Of a stretch of DNA of 61,106 nucleotides, positions 8,883 to 17,806 are shown in pieces. Origin of the DNA: Candidatus Poribacteria bacterium (lineage in GTDB: Bacteria; Poribacteria; WGA-4E; WGA-3G); NCBI GenBank assembly GCA_022394755.1, contig JAGFCA010000122.1:1-61106 (forward strand), in the 5' to 3' direction. The stretch's first letter is position 1; each line of letters opens with the position of its first letter. Below the pieces are notes generated by a model that did not search any database, had not been told where the DNA came from, and saw nothing but the letters and a program-made list of their open reading frames with translations. The translations under genes were made by a program, and so were the position numbers.

Positions 8883-9239
8883 ATGAAAGTTATTGAAGTA
8901 CGTGAAGCTTGGATTCACACACATTTTAAAGTTGATAGTTATTTCATTACTGAACAGGAATGCAGACAAATAACAATAAACGTCGAACCGGAGATAATGC
9001 GTTTAGGTCTTCAGTATGGTTTGATATACGAAATAGCACCATCCAAACACCAAGCAATTATAGTATTAGAATGTATTCCATTTGATCATGTTAAATCAAC
9101 GATACAACAGTTGATTAATGAGGTAATAAAGGATTTTCCTGTAAGGCATCCTGAACAGCGGAATGTTGTCACAAATATCACCGTTTCTGATACTAAGACA
9201 GATACGAAAAATGCTAATGCCCCAGTCCTGGACCAGTAA
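8883..9239 (+). CDS. Hypothetical protein, 118 aa
   Basis: I do not recognise this protein. It has no signal peptide, membrane segment or clear motif. The first 90 residues look like a mixed alpha/beta domain (MKVIEVREAWIHTHF, then IYEIAPSKHQAIIVLEC), and the tail is Thr/Lys-rich and probably disordered. No good ribosome binding site precedes the ATG, 33 bp after the CRTAC1-like gene, so it may be translated by coupling on the same transcript. Its last 26 bp overlap the 3' end of the convergent enolase-superfamily gene. The amino-acid makeup is reasonable for a real protein, but this remains a weak call. Confidence 0.5.
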   Translation: MKVIEVREAWIHTHFKVDSYFITEQECRQITINVEPEIMRLGLQYGLIYEIAPSKHQAIIVLECIPFDHVKSTIQQLINEVIKDFPVRHPEQRNVVTNITVSDTKTDTKNANAPVLDQ

Positions 9240-10566
9240 GTATTTGTGTCCCCACAGTGCCATCAGAAATATTGAAAATTGATGGATACTCTTCACACCA
9301 CCCATCATTTGCACTTGGACAAAATTGACGGGCATTTCCCTCAATAGCAGTAACACCACGTATACGGGCAGCAAGTCCAGCTGAATGTAAAAAAGATGCT
9401 CCTGGACACGTTAAATCCTGAACTGCCAAAAACATGTTGTATTCTTGTGCAGCCGCTCCCATCAGAAGTGCTTGTGATTGTCCCTTACATGCTTTGAGTG
9501 CAACACCAGAATATCCTTGATCCCGTGCCAATAATAAGGTTTCAAAATCTGTCAAAGACTCATCAATTACAACAGGTTTAATCTCTGCAGCTTTATGCAT
9601 CTTATTCTCAGGATGAGATTCTAAATCTCTATCTGTAGGTTGTTCAATATATGCAAGTCGTTCAAACGCTTGTGCCTCTGTCTCTTGTATACGATTAAGG
9701 AATTCGAGTAAATATTCTACATCCTTACATGTTTCGTTAAAGTCAGCAGAATAATTCCAATTTTTAACACCTCTTTTTTCTTGTGTTTCTGCTGTCACCT
9801 TATCAATTGCCAAGACACGAGCAACATCCCAGTCCAAATCATCTCCATTTAACTTAATCTTCAAATGGGTCAATCCATCAGCTTCAATCCATTCTGGTAG
9901 TGTCTCTGGCAAACCATCATCAAGTCGTTCGTTAAGGTCGATATCTGTGAGTGGATCCAATGCTCCTACAAGGTGGTAAATCGGCATATCTGGTTTGGGG
10001 TGCCGGGTTGTATACTGGTCAAGATACTTCCCAGTAAATTCTTCATTTAAGAAATGGGATAAATCGGATTGTATGTAATCTTGATCTAATCCGTTGTAAC
10101 TATTAATTCCATTTGCTTTTCCAAAAGCATCATGAATCGCTGCATCAATAGGACTGGTGGTTACAACTGTACAGAGCTTGGGTATTCTTGTGTCAAGCTG
10201 CATTGACTCTGACAATTCATTCGCTGTATTTAAAAAGATTGGCTCAAGTTCTTCTGAAAGTTCAAGTGGGTGTGCATATAGATTGCAATCAAGAGTATTG
10301 TCTACTGCTAATTCTGCGAGGCTTGTCATTGCATTCAAACTTTGCTCAAACGGAACATATCGTGGAGGAAATGCCCAAACATTTCCAAGAGGCATTGATC
10401 CTTTTCCTTGTGCTTCTTTCCCATCACGCGTCTGTACTTGTATACTAACATTAAAGAGAATACAATGATCTGTTGGAACACCCCCAAATTTTAGAGGTGT
10501 TCGATATTGATGTTTTTCGAAATCAAACTGTACATCAACGATACGTATATCTGTAGATTTTGACAT
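9214..10566 (-). CDS. Enolase-superfamily enzyme (mandelate racemase/muconate lactonizing-like)
   Basis: The 450-aa protein has the two-domain enolase-superfamily form: a capping domain (about 1-150) and a TIM barrel. Catalytic features of the MLE/racemase type are visible: KIK (K236, K238) on the second barrel strand, metal-ligand candidates D275, E308 (YIEQP) and D335 (VIDESL), and a lysine pair at K358/K361 (ALKACKGQSQ). Such enzymes abstract the alpha-proton of a carboxylate and then racemise, eliminate or lactonise. The substrate is not identifiable, but the divergent oxidoreductase neighbourhood suggests sugar-acid metabolism. An AAGGAAAG ribosome binding site lies before the ATG. It is longer than the usual 360-400 aa because of insertions near 160-230. 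Confidence 0.85.
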   Translation of the reverse strand: MSKSTDIRIVDVQFDFEKHQYRTPLKFGGVPTDHCILFNVSIQVQTRDGKEAQGKGSMPLGNVWAFPPRYVPFEQSLNAMTSLAELAVDNTLDCNLYAHPLELSEELEPIFLNTANELSESMQLDTRIPKLCTVVTTSPIDAAIHDAFGKANGINSYNGLDQDYIQSDLSHFLNEEFTGKYLDQYTTRHPKPDMPIYHLVGALDPLTDIDLNERLDDGLPETLPEWIEADGLTHLKIKLNGDDLDWDVARVLAIDKVTAETQEKRGVKNWNYSADFNETCKDVEYLLEFLNRIQETEAQAFERLAYIEQPTDRDLESHPENKMHKAAEIKPVVIDESLTDFETLLLARDQGYSGVALKACKGQSQALLMGAAAQEYNMFLAVQDLTCPGASFLHSAGLAARIRGVTAIEGNARQFCPSANDGWCEEYPSIFNISDGTVGTQILTGPGLGH

Positions 10567-10725
10567 TTTTCTTTCCTTATGGATTAATCCTATTGTGTAT
10601 TCACTAAATATTACTATAATTTGGACAATTTATTCAGTGGGATTTTGTATCTTCAACCATAGGTATATATTTTTTGAGTTTTATAGGGTATTGACTTGAA
10701 GAAAATCTATAATATAAATAAGAAT

Positions 10726-10761
10726 AGCCCGGGGAATGCCTAAATGACATTCACCTGGGCT
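10726..10761 (-). terminator. Hairpin terminator after Gfo/Idh/MocA gene
   Basis: An imperfect inverted repeat of about 13 bp (AGCCCgGGgAATG with CATTCaCCtGGGCT, loop about 9 nt) lies 50 bp past the stop of the oxidoreductase gene. Read on the minus strand it is followed by a T-rich stretch (ATTCTTATTTATATT). It fits an intrinsic terminator of moderate quality. Confidence 0.55.
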
Positions 10762-10810
10762 TCCTTAGGATCCTCTGAAAATCTCTCTCTCAGAGTTGGA
10801 ATTGTCCAAA

Positions 10811-11980
10811 CTATTCTATACCTAACTTATCATTGATTTCCTTCTGATAACCTTCCAATTCACAGCTTTCGATCTCAGCAATTGTCACTGGTCGTCCGAA
10901 ATAACCAGATTCATAGGCTGCCATACAGATAGCTTCGGATTTCATACCTTCGACAGCATCAACCTCAGGTTTCCCCCCAGTCCTGATAGCATCTGCGAAG
11001 TATTTTAACTCAATTGCAACCGAATTTCCTATTCCTCCAGGAAAGAAATATTCGCGTTCTTCATCAGATAGACTATCGCTGAATTCTTTCCTTAAATCCT
11101 CATTAGAAATCGGTTCGCCCCCTCGTGGTATTAAACCTCTTCCCCAATCAAGAGCCCCTTCACTACCATAAATAACCTTTTGTCCGAAACCGTGTGCGGG
11201 TGCAGAACCAACCCATGTCCATTGTGCTGTAACGCCTTGCTCAAACTTAATTGTAGATATCATTGCGTCTTCTACATCAACGGAATAACCGCCTTCACGT
11301 GCTCCAGGATTGTCGTAGCGATATGGTTCATAAGCTTTGTTTATTGCGTACACCTCTTCGGCTTCCAAACCAAGTATATACCGCATTAAATCTGTAAAAT
11401 GTACTCCGCCATCTAATGCCCATCCACCGCCTGCATCCATTTTGAAGTTTCGCCAACCCCATTTGCCTAATGCTTCACCAACTTCAATCCAAAAGAACAT
11501 ACGAGGATCACCAATTCGACCTTGGGCAATTGCCCAACTACGTGTTCGTTCCATATGTCCTAAACGATAATTTTCAGCAACAGATATTATTCTATTATTC
11601 CGTTCAGCTGCCTCCATCATTATCTTACATGCTCGCATAGTAATACCAAAAGGTTTTTCTAAGATGACATGTTTACCCGCATCAAGTGCAGGGACTGCGA
11701 GCACATGATGTGCACTATGGAGAGCACAAATATCTATACAATCCATGTCTGGATGCTTATCAAGCATTTCATCAATTTCAGTATATACAGCTGGTTTTGT
11801 ACCACCTTGAAACTCATGTGCTTGATTCGCACGTTCTTGGGCTCTATTCTCATCTATATCACATGCAGCGACAATATCGTATTCCTTTAAGTCGTTATTC
11901 CACAACTCACGATATCCGTTCATATGTGCACCGGACATACCACCACAACCGACTAAACCCATTTTAATTCGTTCTGCCAT
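10811..11980 (-). CDS. Gfo/Idh/MocA-family NAD(P)-dependent oxidoreductase
   Basis: This 389-aa enzyme has an N-terminal Rossmann domain with the nucleotide loop GLVGCGGMSGAH and the family EKPFG motif near residues 95-100, then the alpha/beta C-terminal domain (GGWALDGGVHFTDLMRYILG). Members oxidise or reduce cyclic sugars, inositols and related compounds; the substrate here is unknown. An upstream frame would add 29 residues, but the ATG at 11980 is preceded by a perfect GGAGG at the right spacing, and the protein then begins at the Rossmann strand, so I chose it. The gene appears to be transcribed alone: a terminator follows and a 774-bp gap lies upstream. Confidence 0.92.
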   Translation of the reverse strand: MAERIKMGLVGCGGMSGAHMNGYRELWNNDLKEYDIVAACDIDENRAQERANQAHEFQGGTKPAVYTEIDEMLDKHPDMDCIDICALHSAHHVLAVPALDAGKHVILEKPFGITMRACKIMMEAAERNNRIISVAENYRLGHMERTRSWAIAQGRIGDPRMFFWIEVGEALGKWGWRNFKMDAGGGWALDGGVHFTDLMRYILGLEAEEVYAINKAYEPYRYDNPGAREGGYSVDVEDAMISTIKFEQGVTAQWTWVGSAPAHGFGQKVIYGSEGALDWGRGLIPRGGEPISNEDLRKEFSDSLSDEEREYFFPGGIGNSVAIELKYFADAIRTGGKPEVDAVEGMKSEAICMAAYESGYFGRPVTIAEIESCELEGYQKEINDKLGIE

Positions 11981-12386
11981 TGATGCCTCCTTAGGCAATA
12001 CTACATACGTTTCATTAAGGTTCTCAGTTTTATACAACTTTAAATAGATAACAAACTCAAGAAACACCTAATCTAATACAACACTCATTCTGATGTCAAG
12101 AGCTTGTTTGTTTTGAGAATTGTATAGAATCTATATGTTGATGTCAACGATTTAATCTGTACAATATTATATATGTATAGGTTTGATCTGAATATATACA
12201 CCATTTTGTATAGGGTATTTTGAAGACAAAATTGTTATATAGTAATGTTAAATCACAACTAAGGATGTGAAAACAGGTGTGTAAATAATTTGACACCCTG
12301 GACGTAAACTTAAGATGTCCAGGACTGTATGTAGCGTCTCCTTAGTCATTTTATTGATTTAGAAATCTCAGGTTGGGTTGTATCGG

Positions 12387-12404
12387 TTTGACAGAAATGT
12401 CAAA
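12387..12404. promoter_or_regulatory. Palindromic hairpin with GAAA loop in a gene-free stretch
   Basis: TTTGACA-GAAA-TGTCAAA is a perfect 7-bp inverted repeat with a GNRA-type tetraloop, within the gene-free stretch 11981-12754. The left arm contains TTGACA and an A/T-rich TATATT lies about 20 bp on, so the palindrome could also be an operator over a -35 box. A second hairpin, CCTGGAC...GTCCAGG, lies at 12297-12323. The rest of the stretch is A/T-rich, with the divergent starts of the genes at 11980 and 12755 and no convincing ORF. Confidence 0.35.
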
Positions 12405-12623
12405 TGGAGTTTTATATTATACCATTTCTATTAATTATTCTCTCATTACCGACTGTTTAGAAATGAAGCGACGCATGACACAATCTGGAAGAATGTGCTA
12501 CAATAAAGCAACATTTCAATTAGAAATGGTTTTATATCCTTCCCAAAAACCGTTATAATAAATTATGAAAAAACAACCAATACCATCTAAAGTCCATATG
12601 CAACATATGTGTTAACGACAAAA

Positions 12624-12652
12624 TTGACATTATCCACATTTTCTGATAGTAT
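12624..12652 (+). promoter_or_regulatory. Putative promoter for the LamG-to-lipid-kinase run
   Basis: TTGACA (12624-12629), a 17-bp spacer and TAGTAT (12647-12652, 4 of 6 consensus) lie about 100 bp before the ATG at 12755. It has the same spacing as the promoter at 5303 and stands before the long plus-strand run. Confidence 0.4.
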
Positions 12653-12754
12653 ACCTAACATAGTTGCTAAATTTCTTTATAGACTTGTAATAGAAGTATG
12701 TTCTACCAATAGGTAATCTTGGAATCACGTCAATAGACAATATAGAGGAAAAAA

Positions 12755-13555
12755 ATGCACAACATCTACCAACGATATTTCTATATCCCCCATTTTATTT
12801 CTATTCTTATATTAACATTACATTTATCTCTTCCAGCAGTCGCAGCAGTAGACAAAAACACCATGGCGGTATGGCTTTTTGAAGAGGGTGGTGGAAAGAG
12901 AGTAAAAGATGCATCTGGAAACGGCCACGATGGTGAAATAATCGGATCCCTCAAATGGGTTAAAGGAAAATTTGGTTCAGCATTGGAATTTCCAGGTGAT
13001 AAACGTGGTTACATTGTGGTTAATTCCACTAAAAAACTTGAATTAGAAACTCTTAGTATTGAAGCATGGGTAATGGTGCCTGAACCAACAGGGAAATGGC
13101 AAGGGATTGTGTGTAAACAACAAGCAGGCTGCACGAATCGTAATTACGGTATCTGGGTAGAAGTCAATCAGAAAGTCCTTCATGCACAAATCGGAGCTAA
13201 TGGAGCATGTGCCTTTAATATTAATGGTACGACTCCTATCACAGATAATAAGTGGCATCATCTTGCCTTTACCTTTGATGGAGAAAATGGACGTGTATAT
13301 GTTGATGGTGAATTGGAAACTGAAAAAGCGAACCAAGCCTCATTTCAAAGTGATGATCCAATTACTATCGGGGTGCCAAATATTGATAATGACAACGGAT
13401 TACAGGGATTAATTGATGAAATACGAATTTCCAATGTTGCCCGTTCACAAGATGAGATTAAAGAGGCCAAGAGTATTGGTTTAGCACAAATCCTTAACGT
13501 TGATCCTCACGGTAAACTTGCCACGCGTTGGGGATATTTAAAACACATAAGATAG
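12755..13555 (+). CDS. Exported LamG-domain protein with WGxLK tail
   Basis: The 266-aa product has a signal peptide (about 1-31, ending PAVAA-VD). A single LamG/concanavalin-like jelly-roll domain follows (about 36-245): VWLFEEGGGK, DASGNGHDGEI, GKFGSALEFPG, LSIEAWVMV, WHHLAFTFDGENGRVYVDG and LIDEIRISNVARSQDEI. This is the form found in many secreted carbohydrate-binding proteins. The C-terminus VDPHGKLATRWGYLKHIR resembles that of the exported protein at 5439. A purine-rich stretch (AGAGGAAA) precedes the ATG. The serine-hydrolase gene begins 28 bp downstream, so the LamG protein may be made with it. The ligand is unknown. Confidence 0.88.
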   Translation: MHNIYQRYFYIPHFISILILTLHLSLPAVAAVDKNTMAVWLFEEGGGKRVKDASGNGHDGEIIGSLKWVKGKFGSALEFPGDKRGYIVVNSTKKLELETLSIEAWVMVPEPTGKWQGIVCKQQAGCTNRNYGIWVEVNQKVLHAQIGANGACAFNINGTTPITDNKWHHLAFTFDGENGRVYVDGELETEKANQASFQSDDPITIGVPNIDNDNGLQGLIDEIRISNVARSQDEIKEAKSIGLAQILNVDPHGKLATRWGYLKHIR

Positions 13556-13583
13556 TATATATAAATACTTTAAGGAGAATATA

Positions 13584-14786
13584 TTGAAACGATTAGTTTT
13601 TCTGATCATATTTTTATTCAGTATAACAATATTTGCTCTCGGTCAAGGACTTCCGATGGCTGTTCCAGAAACAGTAGGTGTCTCAACGGAACGTATTGAT
13701 CGTATCCGTCCTGTGATGCAGAGTTACGTTGATCAAGGGAATTTACCCGGATTCCTAACTGTTGTCGCGAGAAAAGGAAAAATCATACATTTTGAACCAA
13801 TAGGAATGCGTGATGTTGAGAATAGCAAACCGGTTGAACCTGATACGATCTTCCGTATCTATTCCATGTCAAAACCTATTACAAGTGTTGCTGTCATGAT
13901 GCTCTTTGAAGAGGGACACTTTCAACTCGGCACATCAGTCTCCAAATTCATTCCAGAATTCAAGAACATGAAGGTGTACAATGAAGATCAAACTGAAATC
14001 CTTGATGCCAAAAATGATATAAAAATCAAGCACCTTCTTATGCACACAGCTGGTTTTACTTACGGATGGGGTGGTAAACCTGTTGATCAACGATATCGAG
14101 AATTGAAAGTTCTTGCAAGTGGTTCAACACTTGCTGACATGGTGAAGAAACTCAGTGAAATCCCATTGGTACATGAACCGGGTGAAAAATGGACTTACGG
14201 TGTATCCACCGATGTATTGGGGTATCTTGTTGAAGTAGTTTCAGGAATGCCGTTTGAAGATTATCTTCAATCACGTCTATTTAAACCACTTGGTATGGTA
14301 GATACCGGTTTTTCAGTGCCAGCTGATAAGGTAGACAGATTTGCTGCGCTTTATAGACCTAACAAAGAAAATGGATTAGACCGTGTGGGAGAAGCCCCAC
14401 TTGCTAAAGATGATGACAGCTTTTTTCCCTCAGGTGGTGGTGGACTCGTTTCAACAGCCGGGGATTATATGAGATTTGCACAGATGCTACTAAACGGGGG
14501 CGAATTGGATGGTGTGCGGATTTTAGGGAAGAAAACAGTTGAACTGATGCGATATCCTCACCACGACAATTGGTTTGGACTCGGTTTTTCAGTTGCTACT
14601 CGGAAAGACCCTCCGAATACACTTGATTCGGTAGGAAATTATGGGTGGAGTGGGGCAGCAGCCACAACATTTTGGGTTGATCCTGAAGAGGATTTAATTG
14701 CATTATTGATGACACAATTGATGAATAATAGATATCCAATACATCAGAAATTTAGAGTATTAACATATCAAGCACTCACAGAATAA
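13584..14786 (+). CDS. Exported serine hydrolase, class C beta-lactamase family
   Basis: This 400-aa protein belongs to the beta-lactamase-related (S12) serine hydrolases, which include esterases, D-amino-acid peptidases and class C lactamases. It has a signal peptide (about 1-20, ending ALG). The nucleophile motif SxxK is S94-M-S-K97, and the YxS/N motif is Y205-G-V-S208; the third motif is GWSG near 355 in place of KTG. These are the marks of the EstB-like/DUF-type serine hydrolase branch rather than of true lactamases. TTG at 13584 follows AAGGAG closely, so I accept it as start. The next gene is a clear paralog without a signal peptide, so the two probably act on related esters or amides in different compartments. 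Confidence 0.9.
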   Translation: MKRLVFLIIFLFSITIFALGQGLPMAVPETVGVSTERIDRIRPVMQSYVDQGNLPGFLTVVARKGKIIHFEPIGMRDVENSKPVEPDTIFRIYSMSKPITSVAVMMLFEEGHFQLGTSVSKFIPEFKNMKVYNEDQTEILDAKNDIKIKHLLMHTAGFTYGWGGKPVDQRYRELKVLASGSTLADMVKKLSEIPLVHEPGEKWTYGVSTDVLGYLVEVVSGMPFEDYLQSRLFKPLGMVDTGFSVPADKVDRFAALYRPNKENGLDRVGEAPLAKDDDSFFPSGGGGLVSTAGDYMRFAQMLLNGGELDGVRILGKKTVELMRYPHHDNWFGLGFSVATRKDPPNTLDSVGNYGWSGAAATTFWVDPEEDLIALLMTQLMNNRYPIHQKFRVLTYQALTE

Positions 14787-14818
14787 TTGAGAGATAACCA
14801 TTATATTAGGAGAAATTG

Positions 14819-15997
14819 ATGGCAGAATTTGAAGGATTACCGCGCGCTGTTCCAGAAGATATGGGTATGTCCACCGCGCGGTTAGCTCGTATTAAACCTG
14901 TAATGCAACAATGGGTAGATAACGGAAAAATCCCCGGGGCATTAACAATGATCGCACGAGAAGGAAAACTTGTCCATTTTGAAAAAGTAGGGAACCAAGA
15001 TATTGCATCTGAGAAACCTATTGAGTTTGATACAATCTTCCGTATCTATTCTATGACAAAACCTATTACAAGTGTTGCTGTGATGATGCTTTATGAGGAA
15101 GGGCTATTTCAACTCAACTCTCCTGTATCTGAATTTATCCCAGAATTCAAAGACATGAAAGCATACGCAAATCATGGGGATGCAATTGTTGATACTGAAC
15201 GAGAAATGACAGTTAAACATCTTCTGACACATACTGCAGGTTTGATATATGGGGGTGAATGGGAACATCCCATAAATAAACGCTATTATGAAGCTGACTT
15301 CTATGGTGGGGATCTCAAACATATGGTAAAAGAACTTGGAGATATACCACTCCTACACCAACCTGGAGAGGCATGGAATTACGGAATGTCTACAGATGTA
15401 CTGGGTTATCTTGTCGAAGTTGTCTCAGGTATGCCGTTTGCTGAGTTCCTAAAAACACGCATCTTTGATCCTTTAGGTATGGATGATACTGATTTTTCAG
15501 TACCTGAAAACAAAGCAGATAGATATGCAACACTATACGAACCTACTGAAGATGGTAGTATTAAAGTTCTTGAGGATGCCCCTGTATCAAGCGGGCCTCT
15601 TAGCTTTCATCACTCAGGCGGAGCTGGTCTGTTGTCAACGGCAGGGGATTATCTACGATTTTGTCAGATGATGCTCAATGATGGTGAACTGGATGGGGAA
15701 CGTCTACTTGGAAGAAAGACTGTTGAACTCATATCAATCAATCATATACCTGATGACTGGCAACCCCTTGAAAGAACGGGGAGTGGGTTCGGTCTCGGTT
15801 TTGCAGTTGTGACGGATGTTGCTGATACACACACCTTAGGTTCAGTTGGTACATACAGTTGGGGAGGCTTGGCAAGTACAGTTTTCTGGATTGATCCTAT
15901 GGAAGAGTTAATTGCTATTTTCATGACACAGTTGATTGGAGATTCACCTTTCCATGCACAGTTCCGTGTTCTAACTTACCAATCTATTATAGATTGA
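14819..15997 (+). CDS. Cytoplasmic serine hydrolase, class C beta-lactamase family
   Basis: The 392-aa protein is a close paralog of the preceding gene product: they share GLPRAVPE/GLPMAVPE starts, TIFRIYSM(S/T)KPITSVAVMML, and HLL.HTAG.(I/F)YG. The catalytic motifs are S78-M-T-K81 and Y188-G-M-S191. It has no signal peptide: the ATG at 14819 follows AGGAG by 6 nt and the protein begins directly at the domain. A TTG just upstream at 14816 is less likely. The tandem arrangement 32 bp apart points to duplication with loss or gain of the export signal. The substrate is unknown; esterase activity is as likely as peptidase activity. Confidence 0.9.
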   Translation: MAEFEGLPRAVPEDMGMSTARLARIKPVMQQWVDNGKIPGALTMIAREGKLVHFEKVGNQDIASEKPIEFDTIFRIYSMTKPITSVAVMMLYEEGLFQLNSPVSEFIPEFKDMKAYANHGDAIVDTEREMTVKHLLTHTAGLIYGGEWEHPINKRYYEADFYGGDLKHMVKELGDIPLLHQPGEAWNYGMSTDVLGYLVEVVSGMPFAEFLKTRIFDPLGMDDTDFSVPENKADRYATLYEPTEDGSIKVLEDAPVSSGPLSFHHSGGAGLLSTAGDYLRFCQMMLNDGELDGERLLGRKTVELISINHIPDDWQPLERTGSGFGLGFAVVTDVADTHTLGSVGTYSWGGLASTVFWIDPMEELIAIFMTQLIGDSPFHAQFRVLTYQSIID

Positions 15998-16035
15998 TTA
16001 TAGAATGTTAACATAGGACTACAGGAGATACATCA

Positions 16036-16650
16036 ATGAAAATTGCAGTTGTTACTGGTGAACATGGGTTTCGTGAGAAGGATTTTGACGCTGTATTTCG
16101 TAGCATGGAAGATATTGAATTTATCCGTGAAGATTTAGATATCTTCGTTGATGATCCAAATCAGAAAGAATACGAAACAGTAGTCTTCTATAACTTCCAC
16201 AGACCCTATCCAACAGACCAACAAGCGAAAGCAATACTTGATCTGACCGAACGTGGACAAGGAATGGTTATTTTACATCATGCCATTCTGGCATTTCCAA
16301 ACTGGGAATCATATTCTGAAATGTGTGGAATTCATGACAGAGAATTTGACTACTCTCCAAAACAGACTTTACAGGTTCAGGTAACAGACCCTAACCATCC
16401 TATTACAAAAGGTCTTACTAATTGGGAGATGGGGGATGAAACATATTTGATGAAGTCTGCAGATGAGGAAAGTACAATTTTACTAACTGTAGATCATCCA
16501 AACAGTATGGATGTCATAGGTTGGGCACGTGAATATAGGAACTCACGTATTTTCTGTCTACAAAGCGGACATGATAATGTTACCTATTCTGATCCAAATT
16601 TTCGCATAGTATTGCACCAAGGAATTAAATGGTGTGCCAAGAAGAACTAA
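16036..16650 (+). CDS. ThuA-like domain protein
   Basis: This 204-aa protein has the ThuA-like, glutamine-amidotransferase-type fold: MKIAVVTGEHGF at the start, a strand ending VVFYNFHR near 50-56, GMVILHHAILAFPNW near 76-90, and DPNHPITKGLTNWEMGDETYL near 120-140, ending with RIFCLQSGHDN. ThuA-family proteins are linked to trehalose and other sugar utilisation, often beside Gfo/Idh/MocA genes; the biochemical role is poorly known. AGGAG lies before the ATG. It is 38 bp after the serine hydrolase, and its end overlaps the longest reading of the epimerase-like gene, so it is part of the same run. Confidence 0.88.
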   Translation: MKIAVVTGEHGFREKDFDAVFRSMEDIEFIREDLDIFVDDPNQKEYETVVFYNFHRPYPTDQQAKAILDLTERGQGMVILHHAILAFPNWESYSEMCGIHDREFDYSPKQTLQVQVTDPNHPITKGLTNWEMGDETYLMKSADEESTILLTVDHPNSMDVIGWAREYRNSRIFCLQSGHDNVTYSDPNFRIVLHQGIKWCAKKN

Positions 16651-16672
16651 GGATGACATTCGTATTTCCTCT

Positions 16673-17806
16673 ATGAATTCTCTACCAAGTCTAAAGGCAT
16701 TCTTTTCTTCCATTTTCGAAATTAAAAATCTAAGCATTTTTCTACTATTACTCTTACTTGTCAATTCCCATAAAGGATTCACTATGGCAAATTCACCATA
16801 TTCAGTGATTGATAAAACAGTTGACGGTTTCAAAGTATACTACTTACAACAAAAGGGAAGGGCAGTTGCAGAAATCGCTCCTTCTCTTGGTAATAACTGT
16901 TTTGTTTTCAAGGTTAGCGACAATGACAACTGGATCAATTTGATAGATCCACCCCCTGACCTGGCAACCTTAAAAGAACGTCCGACAGCCTTTGGAAATC
17001 CGATTCTATTTCCATTTCCAAACCGAATTCGAAATGGCAAATGGGAATTTGAAGGTAAGACATATCAGTTTGATAAAGTTCCAGATTCACCAACAACAAT
17101 ACACGGTCTTCTCTTAAATCTTCCATATAATGTGGATATACACGAAGCTAATGAAGACAAAGCTATTCTTGTTTGTTCACTCAATTCAGAGGATTATCCT
17201 GATGTGCACAGACAGTTTCCATTTCCCTTCATCATTGAAATAACCTATACCTTAAAGAATTCCATCCTTGAGATGGGTATTGAAATTAAGAATACTGGAA
17301 ACGGAAATATGCCGTTTGGATTCGGTATCCATCCATACTTTAGTACAAAACTAACCGATAATGCAGATGCATCTAAAGCATTAATAACTGTACCTGCCAG
17401 TAAATATTGGGAACTTGACGATGTCCTTGTACCTACTGGAATACAAAAGGATGTATCTGGAACACTGGACTTACGGAAAGGGCAACCATTTGGAAAACTG
17501 AAATTGGATCACGTATTCACCGGTGTAATTTTGGACGGGGAAAACAGCCTCTGTTTAATAGAAAATCTGGATACAGGATATGGAATGGTCATGGAATCAG
17601 ATTCTATTTTTAGGGAACTCGTTGTGTATACTCCGCCAGGACGAGATGCAATCTGTTTTGAACCATATACCTGTCCAACAGACGCTATTAATTTAGATGC
17701 GAAAGGTATACCCGCCGGTATAATCGTACTATCTCCAGATGAGATCTTCTCGGGGAAAGTACGTATTTACCTAACAAAAACTACTAAAAATAGTAATAGA
17801 AAATGA
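16673..17806 (+). CDS. Aldose 1-epimerase-like protein, probably exported
   Basis: This protein of about 377 aa has the galactose-mutarotase beta-sandwich fold of aldose 1-epimerases: FGNPILFPFPNRIRNGKW, then TIHGLLLNLPY (the family His), FGFGIHPYF with the conserved His, and CFEPYTCPTDAINL with the catalytic-type Glu near the end. It should interconvert sugar anomers. The start is uncertain. ATG 16673 gives a signal-like segment (SIFLLLLLLVNSHKGF) but has only a weak ribosome site. ATG 16784 has a good AAAGGA at 16773 and gives a cytoplasmic protein. GTG 16634 would overlap the ThuA gene. I prefer 16673 because the hydrophobic stretch is unlikely to arise by chance. Confidence 0.82.
   Translation: MNSLPSLKAFFSSIFEIKNLSIFLLLLLLVNSHKGFTMANSPYSVIDKTVDGFKVYYLQQKGRAVAEIAPSLGNNCFVFKVSDNDNWINLIDPPPDLATLKERPTAFGNPILFPFPNRIRNGKWEFEGKTYQFDKVPDSPTTIHGLLLNLPYNVDIHEANEDKAILVCSLNSEDYPDVHRQFPFPFIIEITYTLKNSILEMGIEIKNTGNGNMPFGFGIHPYFSTKLTDNADASKALITVPASKYWELDDVLVPTGIQKDVSGTLDLRKGQPFGKLKLDHVFTGVILDGENSLCLIENLDTGYGMVMESDSIFRELVVYTPPGRDAICFEPYTCPTDAINLDAKGIPAGIIVLSPDEIFSGKVRIYLTKTTKNSNRK

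Noticed and set aside
12373..12558. 61-codon ORF in the gene-free stretch
   Set aside because: No ribosome site, no recognisable sequence, and it overlaps the palindrome; most likely chance.
13584..15997. Antibiotic-resistance beta-lactamases
   Set aside because: The motifs (SxxK, YxS, GWSG) fit general S12 serine hydrolases; there is no basis for a lactamase claim.
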